A stretch of DNA of 64,000 bases from Thermohalobaculum sp951813525 (GTDB lineage: Bacteria > Pseudomonadota > Alphaproteobacteria > Rhodobacterales > Rhodobacteraceae): positions 310,001 to 374,000 of the forward strand of contig CATOTJ020000001.1 in NCBI GenBank assembly GCA_951813525.2, given 5' to 3'. This document shows, piece by piece, positions 8,562 to 17,609 of the stretch. Numbering within the stretch: the first letter of the stretch is position 1; the number at the start of each line of letters is the position of its first letter. A model generated the notes under the pieces. The model did not search any database. It was not told the DNA's origin and saw nothing but the letters and a program-made list of their open reading frames with translations. A program made the translations under genes and the position numbers.

Positions 8562-9116
8562 TTAAGCAACAGAGACGTCAAATATGAAGTACATATAAGC
8601 GACAAGGAAGAGCATCGAGAAAAACAGCAGCACAACGCCAACCCAGGCGATCCCAACCTCAACCCCTGACAAGCCAATCTTTAAGATCGTGCCACCTTTC
8701 GATTTTGCGCCGTTTACTACAGTCATCACAGCAGCTACCGCAGATGCGAAAGCGATAAACAGTGCTGTCCAAAAAATTATTTGCGCATTCCAAAGTTGGT
8801 TTGAGAGACTATCTCTAAGGTGATTCGATCCAAACTCTTTTGTATTTGCATAATTTTCGATTAGCGCAGAATAAAGTTTTTGCTCTGACATATAAACATC
8901 AATACTACGTGAAAGAATTTCAACACGCTTAGCTTTGCAAATTTCCATTAGTTCTTCAGCAATTTCCTTGTAATTTTCAAAGCACCACTTGTAAAAAATT
9001 GTTTTGGAATATTCTGGCCTGTCCAGGAGCGTCGGATCGAGTATTGTTTGACCTTCATTATCTCTGGTTTGGGCATCACTCGCGAATGGGAAAAGGAGTA
9101 TCAAAAAAAATGCCAT
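8562..9116 (-). CDS. AT-rich membrane protein, unknown function
   Basis: About 184 residues from ATG 9116. A hydrophobic N-terminus (MAFFLILLFPFASDAQ) looks like a Sec signal, then a charged Cys-containing helical region of about 90 residues, then two strong membrane helices at the C-terminus (IIFWTALFIAFASAVAAVM and GIAWVGVVLLFFSMLFLVAY). An upstream start at 9194 would add 26 residues and overlap the divergent protease gene; neither start has a good ribosome site. Base composition is clearly more AT-rich than all neighbours, which suggests transfer. It is divergent from a trypsin-like lipoprotein, with which it may work at the envelope. I recognise no family. Confidence 0.65.
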   Translation of the reverse strand: MAFFLILLFPFASDAQTRDNEGQTILDPTLLDRPEYSKTIFYKWCFENYKEIAEELMEICKAKRVEILSRSIDVYMSEQKLYSALIENYANTKEFGSNHLRDSLSNQLWNAQIIFWTALFIAFASAVAAVMTVVNGAKSKGGTILKIGLSGVEVGIAWVGVVLLFFSMLFLVAYMYFIFDVSVA

Positions 9117-9185
9117 TGACCTGAGTAAGGTTGCAATAGAGCATTTCTTTAACGTCGTTCCGCAAATGCAAATGGAGTTTGCTGC

Positions 9186-10628
9186 ATGCGTCATTATCTT
9201 GGGCTTCTTCTGTCCGCATTTGTCATCCAGGCGTGTGTAGCGCCGTCGAATGTTGGCAGCAATGATTCGCAACGGCGCAACGAAGGCGTTGACGGTAACG
9301 CGGCCGAGGCGATCAGCGGCTTCAACAAGAATAGCAGCTGGTACAAAAGGGCGCGCGGCGTCGGGGCGATCAAAATCTACTATAATAAGGCGTCGCCTCA
9401 GATCTGCAGTGCGGTCGTCCTGAATAGCGAGTTTATTCTGACAAGCTATCACTGCGTTCCTGGCAAATCGATCCACGACGGAAAAGATCTGCGCGCGATC
9501 AGCGTGGAATTGTTCCTCGATTACGATGACATTGGCAGCGATCCTAAGAAGTTTCAGGTAAGCACCAAACCATCAAAGGCTGATGAGCTTCTCGACTATG
9601 CAATTTTGAAGGTCGGCGGATCGATTCCGTCGGAGTACCGCTCGTTCAAGTTTCTGTCCTGGCAGCCCGAGCTTGCGATGCCACTTACCGTGGTCCATCA
9701 GATGGGCGGTGGGCCGAAAAGATTGTCACGCAGCAATTGTTTCGTCGCCGCCCCCCCAAGGACAGATGCGCGGGACTTCGAGCTTTTTCACCGCTGCGCG
9801 ACGCTCAAGGGCAGTTCAGGCGGGGCAATTTTGCTCGAGTCGACGAACCAGGTTATCGCGATTCACAGGGGTGGGCCTCAAGTCTTAACTAAGGAAGTTC
9901 CCAACGATGCGACACTGATCTCAGCGATCGAGCGGGACGTCGGACTGCCATTGGCCGAATATCGAGATCGAAGTGGTCTTGGCGCCGCAGCAGCGGATTC
10001 GGGTCGGCGGGATAGAGATGACAGCAGAGTAGGGGAACTTTCGCCGCTGCCAGAAGGCGCACCGAACGAAGAACGGCGCCCGGATGGATTATTCGGTGGC
10101 GACGACGGCGGCGGCGATGGCGGCTGTTCCGATTGCGAACCCAGAGGTGACGGACCCGGCGATCCAGGAAACGGCGGCGACGGCGGCGGCGGAGACACTG
10201 GCCCCGGCGATCCGGGCTTCCGCTACGCCGGCGGCGAATGGGCGACAACGTCCGGTCCAGAGTTTGGCCCGATTTTTAACGCGAAAGACATTGCGCTGAA
10301 ATACTGCAGTGACAGTTGGGGCGACTGCGGATTTGGTGACTTTAGCCAACTCGCACCGTCAGGCCATGACTATCGAAGTGTCGGAATCAAGGTCTGCGCC
10401 AATGACGGCCGTTGGTATCAACTCACCCATGACGGCCCTCGGCAGTTCACTTTTGTGCCCGTCAGCCAGCTATCACCGCAGATTGTGGCGAGCCTCGAGG
10501 AAAACTCCGATCCCTTCAGGTCTGCCTTGGCGGCCACACGCCGCAGAGACGTCGGCGACGAACTTTTGCGGCGGATGCAGGGGATTATTTCCGAAGGCCT
10601 ATTCAGCGAGACTGTTCGGTGCGCCTAG
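9186..10628 (+). CDS. Trypsin-like serine protease lipoprotein with Gly/Asp-rich linker
   Basis: A 480-residue secreted protease. A lipoprotein-type signal ends at C17 (FVIQAC). The trypsin/V8-like domain (about 55-260) keeps the triad: H89 in TSYHC, D137 in LLDYAILK, and S211 in KGSSGGA. A linker (about 275-345) is rich in Gly, Asp and Pro, then comes a compact C-terminal domain (about 345-480) with five cysteines and aromatic residues (YCSDSWGDCGFGDF, VCANDGRWYQL). The likely site is the periplasm or outer membrane. Its start lies within about 70 bases of the divergent AT-rich membrane gene. The substrate and the C-terminal domain family are unknown to me. Confidence 0.82.
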   Translation: MRHYLGLLLSAFVIQACVAPSNVGSNDSQRRNEGVDGNAAEAISGFNKNSSWYKRARGVGAIKIYYNKASPQICSAVVLNSEFILTSYHCVPGKSIHDGKDLRAISVELFLDYDDIGSDPKKFQVSTKPSKADELLDYAILKVGGSIPSEYRSFKFLSWQPELAMPLTVVHQMGGGPKRLSRSNCFVAAPPRTDARDFELFHRCATLKGSSGGAILLESTNQVIAIHRGGPQVLTKEVPNDATLISAIERDVGLPLAEYRDRSGLGAAAADSGRRDRDDSRVGELSPLPEGAPNEERRPDGLFGGDDGGGDGGCSDCEPRGDGPGDPGNGGDGGGGDTGPGDPGFRYAGGEWATTSGPEFGPIFNAKDIALKYCSDSWGDCGFGDFSQLAPSGHDYRSVGIKVCANDGRWYQLTHDGPRQFTFVPVSQLSPQIVASLEENSDPFRSALAATRRRDVGDELLRRMQGIISEGLFSETVRCA

Positions 10629-10762
10629 AACATTGCCAGCTTGGCTGCATCGGTCAGGTGCCCTGAAAATGAGGCCACTCAATCGCCAAGAGCGCTCGAC
10701 CCGGTCCGGCCGGGTTGTAACGCGCTATTAGGCGCTTCGGCGCACCGGCCCGCTGATACCCC

Positions 10763-11518
10763 TCAGAACTTTCCGTTGTCGTTCTTCCACTCACTCTGGG
10801 GCGGTACCTTCTCGACCGTGTTCCAATGCTCGGCGACCCGGCCATCGGCGACCCGCCAAAGGCTGTAGAAGGATGTCGGCGCCCCGGCCCTTGTGCCCTC
10901 GCTGACCGTCAGCACGAAATTACCCTGGGCCAGGACACGGTGCAGGCGGGACAGGATGACCACCCTTTCGCCATCAGCCGTCGCCGACAATGCGGTGCGC
11001 AATTGCTCCAGCCCGTCCACCATCGTCGGCGTGTGCTGGATCAGATCGGGCGCAACGAACTCTTCCAACCGATCCAGTGCGCCGCCGATCATCACCTCCT
11101 CGAGAAATTCGCGAACCAGGGCGCGGTTCGTCTCGGTCGCCTCCAGGTCCTCTGCCTCCACCGGGCCGTCGACCATCGACCGGCCGGAGGCGTTCGGCCC
11201 CTCGCGCGCCTGGATATTGTCCCAATGCTCGACCGCCAGACCGTCTTCGAACCGGAAGACCTCAAACCCGATCCGCCGGGTGGAAAAGTCGTACTCGGTA
11301 TGACCGAAGGCATAGTCGCCATCATCAAAGGCCCGCACGATATTGACCCGCGGATTGGTCTTGGCCAGCCGGGCGAACAGAACCGCCAAACCCTCCGACC
11401 CTTCATGGGTCTGGGGATTGTGCTGAATATATTTCGCCTCGTTCACGACGCTCGCCGCATCCGGGTCGCCGGTTTCGATCCCCTTCAGCAGTTTTCTCAG
11501 CTTGTCACTGTTGCGCAT
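10763..11518 (-). CDS. Tandem NTF2-like (SnoaL-type) domain protein
   Basis: A 251-residue cytoplasmic protein made of two NTF2-like folds, about residues 1-115 and 125-245. Each half has the same order of elements: a helix, a YIQHNP or LIQHTP motif, a strand with GLAVLF or GLEQLR, and a final EHWDNIQ or EHWNTVEK. This internal duplication is typical of SnoaL-like predicted ester cyclases or hydrolases. Start 11518 is preceded by GGAGG at 5 bases, so the longer reading from 11536 is not used. The substrate is unknown; it stands alone. Confidence 0.78.
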   Translation of the reverse strand: MRNSDKLRKLLKGIETGDPDAASVVNEAKYIQHNPQTHEGSEGLAVLFARLAKTNPRVNIVRAFDDGDYAFGHTEYDFSTRRIGFEVFRFEDGLAVEHWDNIQAREGPNASGRSMVDGPVEAEDLEATETNRALVREFLEEVMIGGALDRLEEFVAPDLIQHTPTMVDGLEQLRTALSATADGERVVILSRLHRVLAQGNFVLTVSEGTRAGAPTSFYSLWRVADGRVAEHWNTVEKVPPQSEWKNDNGKF

Positions 11519-11619
11519 CCCTGCCTCCATCGCCAACCCGGCTCCGCCGCCAAGTTATCACGCCCGCACAATTTGTCCGTACGAATGCCGTATGCCTGCC
11601 AGACGCGCAGCCATACGCC

Positions 11620-12366
11620 TTATTCGGGGGGTGTTTCCATGTCGATATTGCCGATATCCCGCAGGGCCGAACGCAGCGCGTCCGCCGCCTCGGACAACCG
11701 CTCGCGGTCCGGCGTGCGCAAGACCAGCATCGCACCGCGCCCACCGAAAGGATAGGATCCCATCGACACATCGGGAAACGCCGCTGCGACCTCGCCGAAC
11801 GGCCCGGCCAGATCGCCCTCGCCTGCCATGCAGCGAAAGGAATGCGACAACACCGGCGGTCCGCCCTGAATTCCCGGGCGCAGGCTCTCCAGCATCGCCT
11901 CGAAGACCGCGGGCACCCCCGCCATCACATGGACATTTCCCAACGTGAACCCGGGCGCACCAGAAACCGGATTGTCGATCAACTCGGCCCCGTCCGGGAT
12001 GCGGGCCATGCGCAGGCGCGCTTCGTTGATCTCGGTTCCCATCTTGGCATAACGGTCCTGCAGGATCGCCAACGCATCGCCGCGCACATCAATCGGCGCC
12101 CCGAACGCCGCCGCGACAGCATCCGCGGTTATGTCGTCATGGGTCGGTCCGATCCCGCCAGAGGTAAACACGCGGTCTGCCTTTTGTCGCAACGCATTGA
12201 CAGCATTGACGATTTCGTCTTTCTCGTCGCCGACAAAGCGCACTTCGATCAGGCTCACTCCGATCTCGGTCATCACTTTCGCCAGATGATTGGCGTTCGA
12301 ATCCCGGGTCCGGCCCGACAGAATTTCGTCGCCGATCACCAACATGGCTGCGGTCGGTTGGCTCAT
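11620..12366 (-). CDS. CinA-like molybdopterin-binding (MoCF) domain protein
   Basis: A 248-residue protein related to the N-terminal domain of CinA (COG1058). The opening TAAMLVIGDEILSGRTRDSN and TSGGIGPTHDDITADAVAAAFG are the family signatures. The C-terminal deamidase domain of CinA is absent, as in many alphaproteobacterial stand-alone forms, which are linked to nucleotide repair (ADP-ribose or NMN metabolism). Start 12366 gives the normal N-terminus; the frame stays open to 12657 without merit. It is divergent from sfsA, with 34 bases between the start codons. Confidence 0.88.
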   Translation of the reverse strand: MSQPTAAMLVIGDEILSGRTRDSNANHLAKVMTEIGVSLIEVRFVGDEKDEIVNAVNALRQKADRVFTSGGIGPTHDDITADAVAAAFGAPIDVRGDALAILQDRYAKMGTEINEARLRMARIPDGAELIDNPVSGAPGFTLGNVHVMAGVPAVFEAMLESLRPGIQGGPPVLSHSFRCMAGEGDLAGPFGEVAAAFPDVSMGSYPFGGRGAMLVLRTPDRERLSEAADALRSALRDIGNIDMETPPE

Positions 12367-12400
12367 TGTCCCGGCTCCCCCAAACTTATACTTGCGGCCC

Positions 12401-13117
12401 ATGGAGTTCGAAACACCCCTGGTCCCAGGCCGATTGATCCGCCGATATAAACGCTTCCTGGCCGATGTCGAGTTGGCGGACGGCCGCGAAGTGACGGCGC
12501 ACTGCGCCAATCCCGGCGCCATGCTGGGCCTGAACCAGCCGGGGCTGCGGGTTTGGGTCGAACCGAATGACAACCCCAAGCGAAAACTGAAACACGCCTG
12601 GCGTCTGGTCGAACTACCAGGCGGATTGGCCGGGATCGACACAAGCGTACCGAACAAAATCGTCGCCGAGGCACTCCACGCCCGCGCGATCCCGGAACTG
12701 GAGCCCTATGACGAGATCCGCCCAGAGCAACGCTATGGCGAAAACTCCCGTATCGACTTTCTGTTAACCGGGCCGCGGCACACCTATGTCGAAGTCAAGA
12801 ACGTCCACCTGATGCGACATCCGGGACTGGCCGAGTTTCCCGATTGCGTCACCGCCCGCGGGGCCAAACACCTGCGCGAACTGGCCGCGATGGTCCGGGC
12901 CGGGCACCGGTCGGTTATGCTCTATGTGGTGCAACGCGATGACTGCGACCGTATGATGCTGGCCGAAGATCTGGACCCGTCCTATGCGGAGGCTTTCCGC
13001 AATGCGCACGCGGAAGGTGTCGAACCATTGGTATATCGCGCTATTCTATCGTCAAAGCGAATCAGCCTGGGGCGCGCGCTACCCTTTCAGGGACCAGCCG
13101 CGCGCGTGAAAACATGA
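12401..13117 (+). CDS. sfsA: DNA/RNA nuclease SfsA
   Basis: A 238-residue SfsA protein, first named as a stimulator of sugar fermentation and now known as a nuclease-fold protein. Diagnostic pieces are RRYKRFLADVEL with HCANPGAMLGL (N-terminal OB-like part) and RIDFLL with YVEVKNVHL (PD-(D/E)xK-type active site: Asp then ExK). The start at 12401 fits the family N-terminus (MEFETPLVPGRLIRRYKRF). The last codon overlaps the start of map by four bases (ATGA), so the two are translationally coupled. Confidence 0.95.
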   Translation: MEFETPLVPGRLIRRYKRFLADVELADGREVTAHCANPGAMLGLNQPGLRVWVEPNDNPKRKLKHAWRLVELPGGLAGIDTSVPNKIVAEALHARAIPELEPYDEIRPEQRYGENSRIDFLLTGPRHTYVEVKNVHLMRHPGLAEFPDCVTARGAKHLRELAAMVRAGHRSVMLYVVQRDDCDRMMLAEDLDPSYAEAFRNAHAEGVEPLVYRAILSSKRISLGRALPFQGPAARVKT

Positions 13118-13941
13118 AGCAATCCAACCTCTTGTCCAAGGGGCACGAACAACGCACGGCGGAAGGTATCCGTCTGCACAGCACCGAAGATTTCGCCGGC
13201 ATGATGAAAGCCGGAAACCTTGTGGCCCGCTGTCTCGATATGATCGGGCCGCATGTGGTTCCGGGCCAGACGACCGACGAACTGGATCGTCTGATCCAGG
13301 AATTCGTCGAGGCGGCCGGCGCAACATCGGCCACGATCGGTTATCGCGGCTATCAGCATGCCAGCTGCATTTCGGTCAATCATGTGGTCTGTCACGGCAT
13401 TCCGGGACCCAAGCGGTTAAGGACCGGTGATATCCTGAACATTGATGTCACCGCGATTGTCGATGGCTGGTATGGCGATACCAGCCGCATCTATGTGGCG
13501 GGTCGACCCAACCGCAAGGCCGAACGATTGATCAACGTGACGCACGAGGCGTTGATGCGCGGCATTGCCGCCGTAAAACCCGGCGCCACATTCGGCGATA
13601 TCGGCCACGCGATCCAATCGTTTGCCGAGGGCGAGCGCTGCGGTGTCGTGCGCGATTTCTGCGGCCATGGATTGGGCCGGGTCTTTCACGACGCGCCCAA
13701 TGTCCTGCACTATGGGCGCCCCGGCGACGGGGCCGTTCTGCGCCCCGGCATGTTCTTCACAATCGAGCCTATGGTGAACTTGGGATCGCCGCAAACCAAG
13801 ACCCTGGCCGATGGCTGGACCGCCGTGACCCGTGACAAGTCCCTGTCGGCTCAGTTCGAACACTCCATCGGCGTGACCGAGGACGGATGCGAGATCTTCA
13901 CGCTCTCGCCCAAAGGAAAGTTCTTCCCGACATTCGGCTAG
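13114..13941 (+). CDS. map: Type I methionine aminopeptidase
   Basis: A 275-residue dinuclear metal peptidase that removes the initiator methionine from new proteins. All ligands are visible in order: His in YRGYQHASC and NHVVCHGIP, Asp in NIDVT and YGDTSR, His in CGHGLGRVFHDAP, Glu in FFTIEPMVN and QFEHSIGVTE. It overlaps sfsA by four bases, a pairing common in alphaproteobacteria. It is followed by a convergent oxidoreductase gene. Confidence 0.97.
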   Translation: MKQSNLLSKGHEQRTAEGIRLHSTEDFAGMMKAGNLVARCLDMIGPHVVPGQTTDELDRLIQEFVEAAGATSATIGYRGYQHASCISVNHVVCHGIPGPKRLRTGDILNIDVTAIVDGWYGDTSRIYVAGRPNRKAERLINVTHEALMRGIAAVKPGATFGDIGHAIQSFAEGERCGVVRDFCGHGLGRVFHDAPNVLHYGRPGDGAVLRPGMFFTIEPMVNLGSPQTKTLADGWTAVTRDKSLSAQFEHSIGVTEDGCEIFTLSPKGKFFPTFG

Positions 13942-14061
13942 GTCAATCGGGCCGCCCGGCACAGGCCGGATGCCCCCACAGCCAGGCCCCCCATATCTTG
14001 CCCTTCAGGCCAACAGACGATTGACGTTACCCGCACGCGTGCCGTGGCAGGTGCCTGCGGC

Positions 14062-15153
14062 CTATTCGTTCCCAGGGATCGTCAGAACCAGCTTGCCGGT
14101 ATGTTTCTTGTTCAGGAATTCCTCCTGGGCCGCGGCAATCTCGCTCAGCGGATAGGTCCCAGAGATGACCGGGCGAATCTCGCCGCGCTCGATATAGGAA
14201 ACCAGATTCTCGAAAACCACCTTCTCCTGATAGGTGCTGCCGATCAGCGTCAGATCCTTCAGGTAAAGCGTGCGGACATCCAACTCGACAATCGGCCCGG
14301 CGATGGCGCCCGAGGTAACATACCGGCCGCCACGGCGCAGCAGATCCAGAAAAGATGGCCACTGCGGTCCGGCGACCAGGTCGACAACAACATCGACCGA
14401 CATCTCGCCCAGTTCGGCAATCAGGTCGGCATCACGGTCGATGATCTGATCAACGCCCAGCGCCCGCACGTCATCCGCTTTGGAAAGGGACGAAACCGCC
14501 ACGACCTCGGCGCCGCGCCGTTTGGCCAGCTGGATCGCCGCCGAACCGACACCGCCCGACGCACCGGTGATCAACACGCGCTCGGCGCCCAGACCGACCC
14601 GGTGCAACATCCCCTCGGCGGTCGAGTAAGCGCACGGGATCGACGCAAGCTCGACATCCGACCAATCGCAGTCGATAGTATAGGTTTCGCGCGCAGGCGC
14701 CGCGCAATACTGCGCGAACCCGCCATCCATCTCGCTGCCGATCGTGCGGCACATGAAAGGCTGATCCTCGAGGCCAACATCCATCAGCGAGCGCACGATC
14801 ACCCGCTGGCCGACCCGCCCCGGATCGACATCCGCACCTGTGGCAACGATCCGCCCGCATATATCGGCGCCCTGAATCCGCGGAAACTGCATCGGTGTCC
14901 CTGACCAGGTCGCATCGTCGTCATCGACCGTCTCGAACCCCCCGGCCCCACCGGCATTGGTGTCGGACGTCACCGCCTTCGAATACCACCCGATCCGGGT
15001 GTTGACATCGGTGTTGTTCATCCCCGCTGCAGCGACCCGGATCAGCACGTCTTCCGGGCCCAGCGCCGGAACCGGCACATCGGTGCGGTATTCCAGCATG
15101 TCCAACCCGCCATGGCCGGTCAGCACGACAGCAGTCATCTGAGAGGGGATCAT
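14062..15153 (-). CDS. MDR-superfamily oxidoreductase, apparently zinc-free
   Basis: A 363-residue medium-chain dehydrogenase/reductase. The N-terminal GroES-like domain (to about 150) has AAGMNNTDVNTR, and the Rossmann domain has GASGGVGSAAIQLAKRRGAEV. The usual GHE zinc motif is replaced (QGADICGRI) and the structural-zinc Cys cluster is missing, so it is closer to quinone-reductase-like or enoyl-reductase-like members than to classical zinc alcohol dehydrogenases. An acidic insert (about 70-90) is unusual. AGGAG lies seven bases before start 15153. Upstream on the same strand is trkH, about 70 bases away. Confidence 0.85.
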   Translation of the reverse strand: MIPSQMTAVVLTGHGGLDMLEYRTDVPVPALGPEDVLIRVAAAGMNNTDVNTRIGWYSKAVTSDTNAGGAGGFETVDDDDATWSGTPMQFPRIQGADICGRIVATGADVDPGRVGQRVIVRSLMDVGLEDQPFMCRTIGSEMDGGFAQYCAAPARETYTIDCDWSDVELASIPCAYSTAEGMLHRVGLGAERVLITGASGGVGSAAIQLAKRRGAEVVAVSSLSKADDVRALGVDQIIDRDADLIAELGEMSVDVVVDLVAGPQWPSFLDLLRRGGRYVTSGAIAGPIVELDVRTLYLKDLTLIGSTYQEKVVFENLVSYIERGEIRPVISGTYPLSEIAAAQEEFLNKKHTGKLVLTIPGNE

Positions 15154-15225
15154 CGGCGCGCTCCTGATCTTCATCTGCCCATGGGCGTTGGGACGTTTCG
15201 GTGGGGTTCTGACATGCGCGAATGT

Positions 15226-16674
15226 TCACCGCCGCCAGAAAATCGGCGTAAACAGAACCAGCACCGACATAAACTCCAGCCGACCCAGTAACATACCCGC
15301 GGCCAGAATCCACTTCGCCGCCGGCTCGATCTTGGCATAGTTGCCGCCGGGACCGATTTCCTCGCCCAGCCCCGGGCCGACATTGGCCAATGACGCCACC
15401 GCGCCCGAGATCGACGTGATCGTGTCCAGGCCGGTCAAAGACAACAGGATCGCCCAGGTCGCCAGCGCAGCCGCAAAGACCAGGAAATACCCCATGACCG
15501 AGGACAGCACGTCGGCCTCGACCGTCCGGCCCTGATAGCGCAGCGGATAGACCCCGTGCGGGGCATGGATCCGGCGCAGTTGCACCCGCAACGCGCCCAG
15601 CAGAATCTGGTACCGGAAAACCTTGGCCGAACACGACGTCGAACCCGCGCACCCGCCGATCAGGGCCAGTATGAAGAACAGCGCCACCGGAAAGCCGCCC
15701 CACCCGAAAAAGTCTTCCGATGCATACCCCGTGCCGGTCAGGATCGCGGTCACATTGAACAGCGACGACCGCAGCGCTGGCTCCAGGTCGCGCTGATCCT
15801 CCAATGTCAGCCAGGCCACCATGATCGCGCCGACAACGCCGATGATTGACAGGAACCCGCGGATCTGGGCATCGCGCCACATCGGGCCGACCCGCCCACG
15901 GGCGATCTGCATCAGGCGCAGAAACGGCATCGCGGCCAGAGCCATGAAGACAACGGCGGCGTATTGCGCCGCGGGGCCAAGATCGGCAAAGGATCGGTCA
16001 TAATTGCCCATGCCGCCCGTGGATACCGTGGTCATGGCATGGCAGATCGCATCGAACGGCGTCATTCCGGCCGCCGAATAGGCCAGCACACAAGCCACCG
16101 TCAGACCGAAATAGATATAGAAAAGCTGGCCTGCCGCCTCGGCCGCGCGCGGCAAGATATCGCCGATCAGATCAAAGCTTTCGGACCGGAAGAACTGCAT
16201 GCCCCCGATCTTCAGGACCGGCAGGAACACCATCGCGACAGCCACGATGCCGACCCCGCCGAACCACTGCAGCATGGCTCGCCACAGCAACATGCCGCGC
16301 GGCGAAGTATCCAGGTTCTCGAACGCCGTCGCACCGGTTGTCGTCAACCCTGACATCGCCTCGAAAAACGCAGCGGTATAGTTGGCTTGCGGGGCGCCGA
16401 ACACAAACGGCAGCGCCCCAAAAATCGGCAGCACGACCCAGACCATCACCGTCAGCAACACCGCCTGATGCCGCGTCAGCCCGCGCCCCCGGTCACGCAC
16501 GGTCAGAACAACCATCGAGGCTCCGGCGGCAATGGTCAGCAGCGCCGCCACCGCATTGCCCAGCCAAAGGCGCTGTTCGTCGATCAGATCGATCAGCGCC
16601 GGGATCAGCATCGCAACCCCCAACGCTGCCGTCAGGCGACCGATCACATGGACGACAGGCTGCATTCCCCTCAT
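15226..16674 (-). CDS. trkH: TrkH/KtrB-family potassium uptake protein
   Basis: A roughly 482-residue inner-membrane cation channel subunit. All four pore loops of the family are seen: GLTTTGATAF, TTVSTGGMGNY, LTGTGYASED and ASLANVGPGLG, each with its filter glycine. About ten hydrophobic helices fit the fold. No trkA/ktrA regulatory gene is adjacent, so the NAD-binding partner must lie elsewhere. The start is uncertain (16674 or 16665); neither has an ideal ribosome site. It is divergent from merF. Confidence 0.9.
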   Translation of the reverse strand: MRGMQPVVHVIGRLTAALGVAMLIPALIDLIDEQRLWLGNAVAALLTIAAGASMVVLTVRDRGRGLTRHQAVLLTVMVWVVLPIFGALPFVFGAPQANYTAAFFEAMSGLTTTGATAFENLDTSPRGMLLWRAMLQWFGGVGIVAVAMVFLPVLKIGGMQFFRSESFDLIGDILPRAAEAAGQLFYIYFGLTVACVLAYSAAGMTPFDAICHAMTTVSTGGMGNYDRSFADLGPAAQYAAVVFMALAAMPFLRLMQIARGRVGPMWRDAQIRGFLSIIGVVGAIMVAWLTLEDQRDLEPALRSSLFNVTAILTGTGYASEDFFGWGGFPVALFFILALIGGCAGSTSCSAKVFRYQILLGALRVQLRRIHAPHGVYPLRYQGRTVEADVLSSVMGYFLVFAAALATWAILLSLTGLDTITSISGAVASLANVGPGLGEEIGPGGNYAKIEPAAKWILAAGMLLGRLEFMSVLVLFTPIFWRR

Positions 16675-16761
16675 AGCCCGCAGGCTTGGACAGGGCACGG
16701 CGGGGTGTCAAGCGGGGTATGCAGCGTTTGGCTTGCCCTTTCGACGTGCTAAGCTCGCACC

Positions 16762-16971
16762 ATGAAAGATCGTCTCATGCAAGTCGGTGTGGCCAGTGCG
16801 ATCGGCGCTGCGATTTGCTGCTTTACGCCGTTCCTGCCTTGGCTGCTCGGCGCGATCGGCATGTCCGGCGCGCTCGGCTATGTCTATCGCGACGATGTTC
16901 TGCTGCCGATCCTGGCACTCTCACTGATCCTGATCGGAGTTGCAGTATGGCGCAGCAAGCGAGCACAGTAG
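16762..16971 (+). CDS. merF: Mercuric ion transporter MerF-like
   Basis: A 69-residue protein with two membrane helices and the vicinal cysteine pair C19-C20 in AAICCFTP, the Hg(II) entry site of MerF. The spacing to the GYVYRDDVLLP loop and second helix matches MerF. The second Cys pair found near the C-terminus of plasmid MerF is absent here; the protein ends in WRSKRAQ. It overlaps the next gene by 25 bases. No merR, merA or mer operator is nearby, so this is a minimal module. The role is mercury uptake to a cytosolic acceptor, inferred from family. Confidence 0.85.
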   Translation: MKDRLMQVGVASAIGAAICCFTPFLPWLLGAIGMSGALGYVYRDDVLLPILALSLILIGVAVWRSKRAQ

Positions 16972-17174
16972 TTCTGCAATCGACCCTCACCTGCCCGGAA
17001 TGCGGGCATGTCGAAACCGAAACGATGCCGACCAATGCCTGTCAGTGGTTCTACGACTGTAAAGGCTGCAAAGCCGTTCTTAGGCCGCTGCCGGGCGATT
17101 GCTGTGTCTATTGCTCCTACGCAACGGTACCATGCCCCCCGATCCAGCTCGGCGATGCGTGCTGCGCCGGGTAG
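16947..17174 (+). CDS. Cys-rich GDCCxxC-type protein, mercury-associated
   Basis: A 75-residue protein with eleven cysteines: CPEC (16, 19), C32, C38 and C41, then GDCCVYC (52, 53, 56), C63, and a terminal CC (72, 73). The GDCCVYCSY block is the signature of small proteins often next to MerF or MerT. Its start lies inside merF (25-base overlap), so it is coupled to it. It is cytoplasmic, with no signal. It may take over Hg(II) from MerF, replacing the missing second Cys pair; that role is inference. Confidence 0.8.
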   Translation: MAQQASTVVLQSTLTCPECGHVETETMPTNACQWFYDCKGCKAVLRPLPGDCCVYCSYATVPCPPIQLGDACCAG

Positions 17175-17273
17175 ATGCCGGCGCTGCGCGGTCCAGAGCC
17201 ACGCAACAACCGGCAATCAGCCACTCGTTGCGCCGCCTCGCATTGAATCATTCACCACGCGTGATATCGCTGC

Positions 17274-17594
17274 ATGATGGACAAGGATAAGCCGAAGAAG
17301 TCACGCAGTTCTGTGCGAAAACGCGCCGATGCCATCAAAGCGTTTCGGTGTAAAAACCTGATCGCCGTGATCGAGGATCCGGCAGACATAAAGAACATTG
17401 GGACCGTTATTCGCAATGCGAATGGGCTGGGCGTCGAGAAAGTCTATATTGTCGACCCACGAAAAGCGCTGCCGGACGACTGGCAGGAAATGCGTGAACG
17501 CAAATCGCTGTCGAAAACATCGGTTTCAGCCGTCAAATGGACATTTGTGAAGCGTTTCGACAGCACCGAGGAATGCCTGGATTATCTGCGTAAT
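17274..17594 (+). pseudogene. SpoU/TrmH-type RNA 2'-O-methyltransferase, 5' part, interrupted by IS
   Basis: First 107 codons of a SpoU-fold methyltransferase. After a Lys/Arg-rich N-terminus comes motif 1 (NIGTVIRNANGLGV, with the catalytic Arg) and the strand VYIVDP. The reading is broken after AAT (17592-17594) by the transposon; the frame then runs into it and stops at 17609. Removing the element and one AT copy joins this fragment in frame to the one at 18758, giving about 221 residues, the normal TrmH-like length. The intact enzyme would methylate tRNA or rRNA ribose; now motifs 2 and 3 are cut off. Confidence 0.88.
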
Positions 17595-17609
17595 ACTAAC
17601 GTGCATTGA

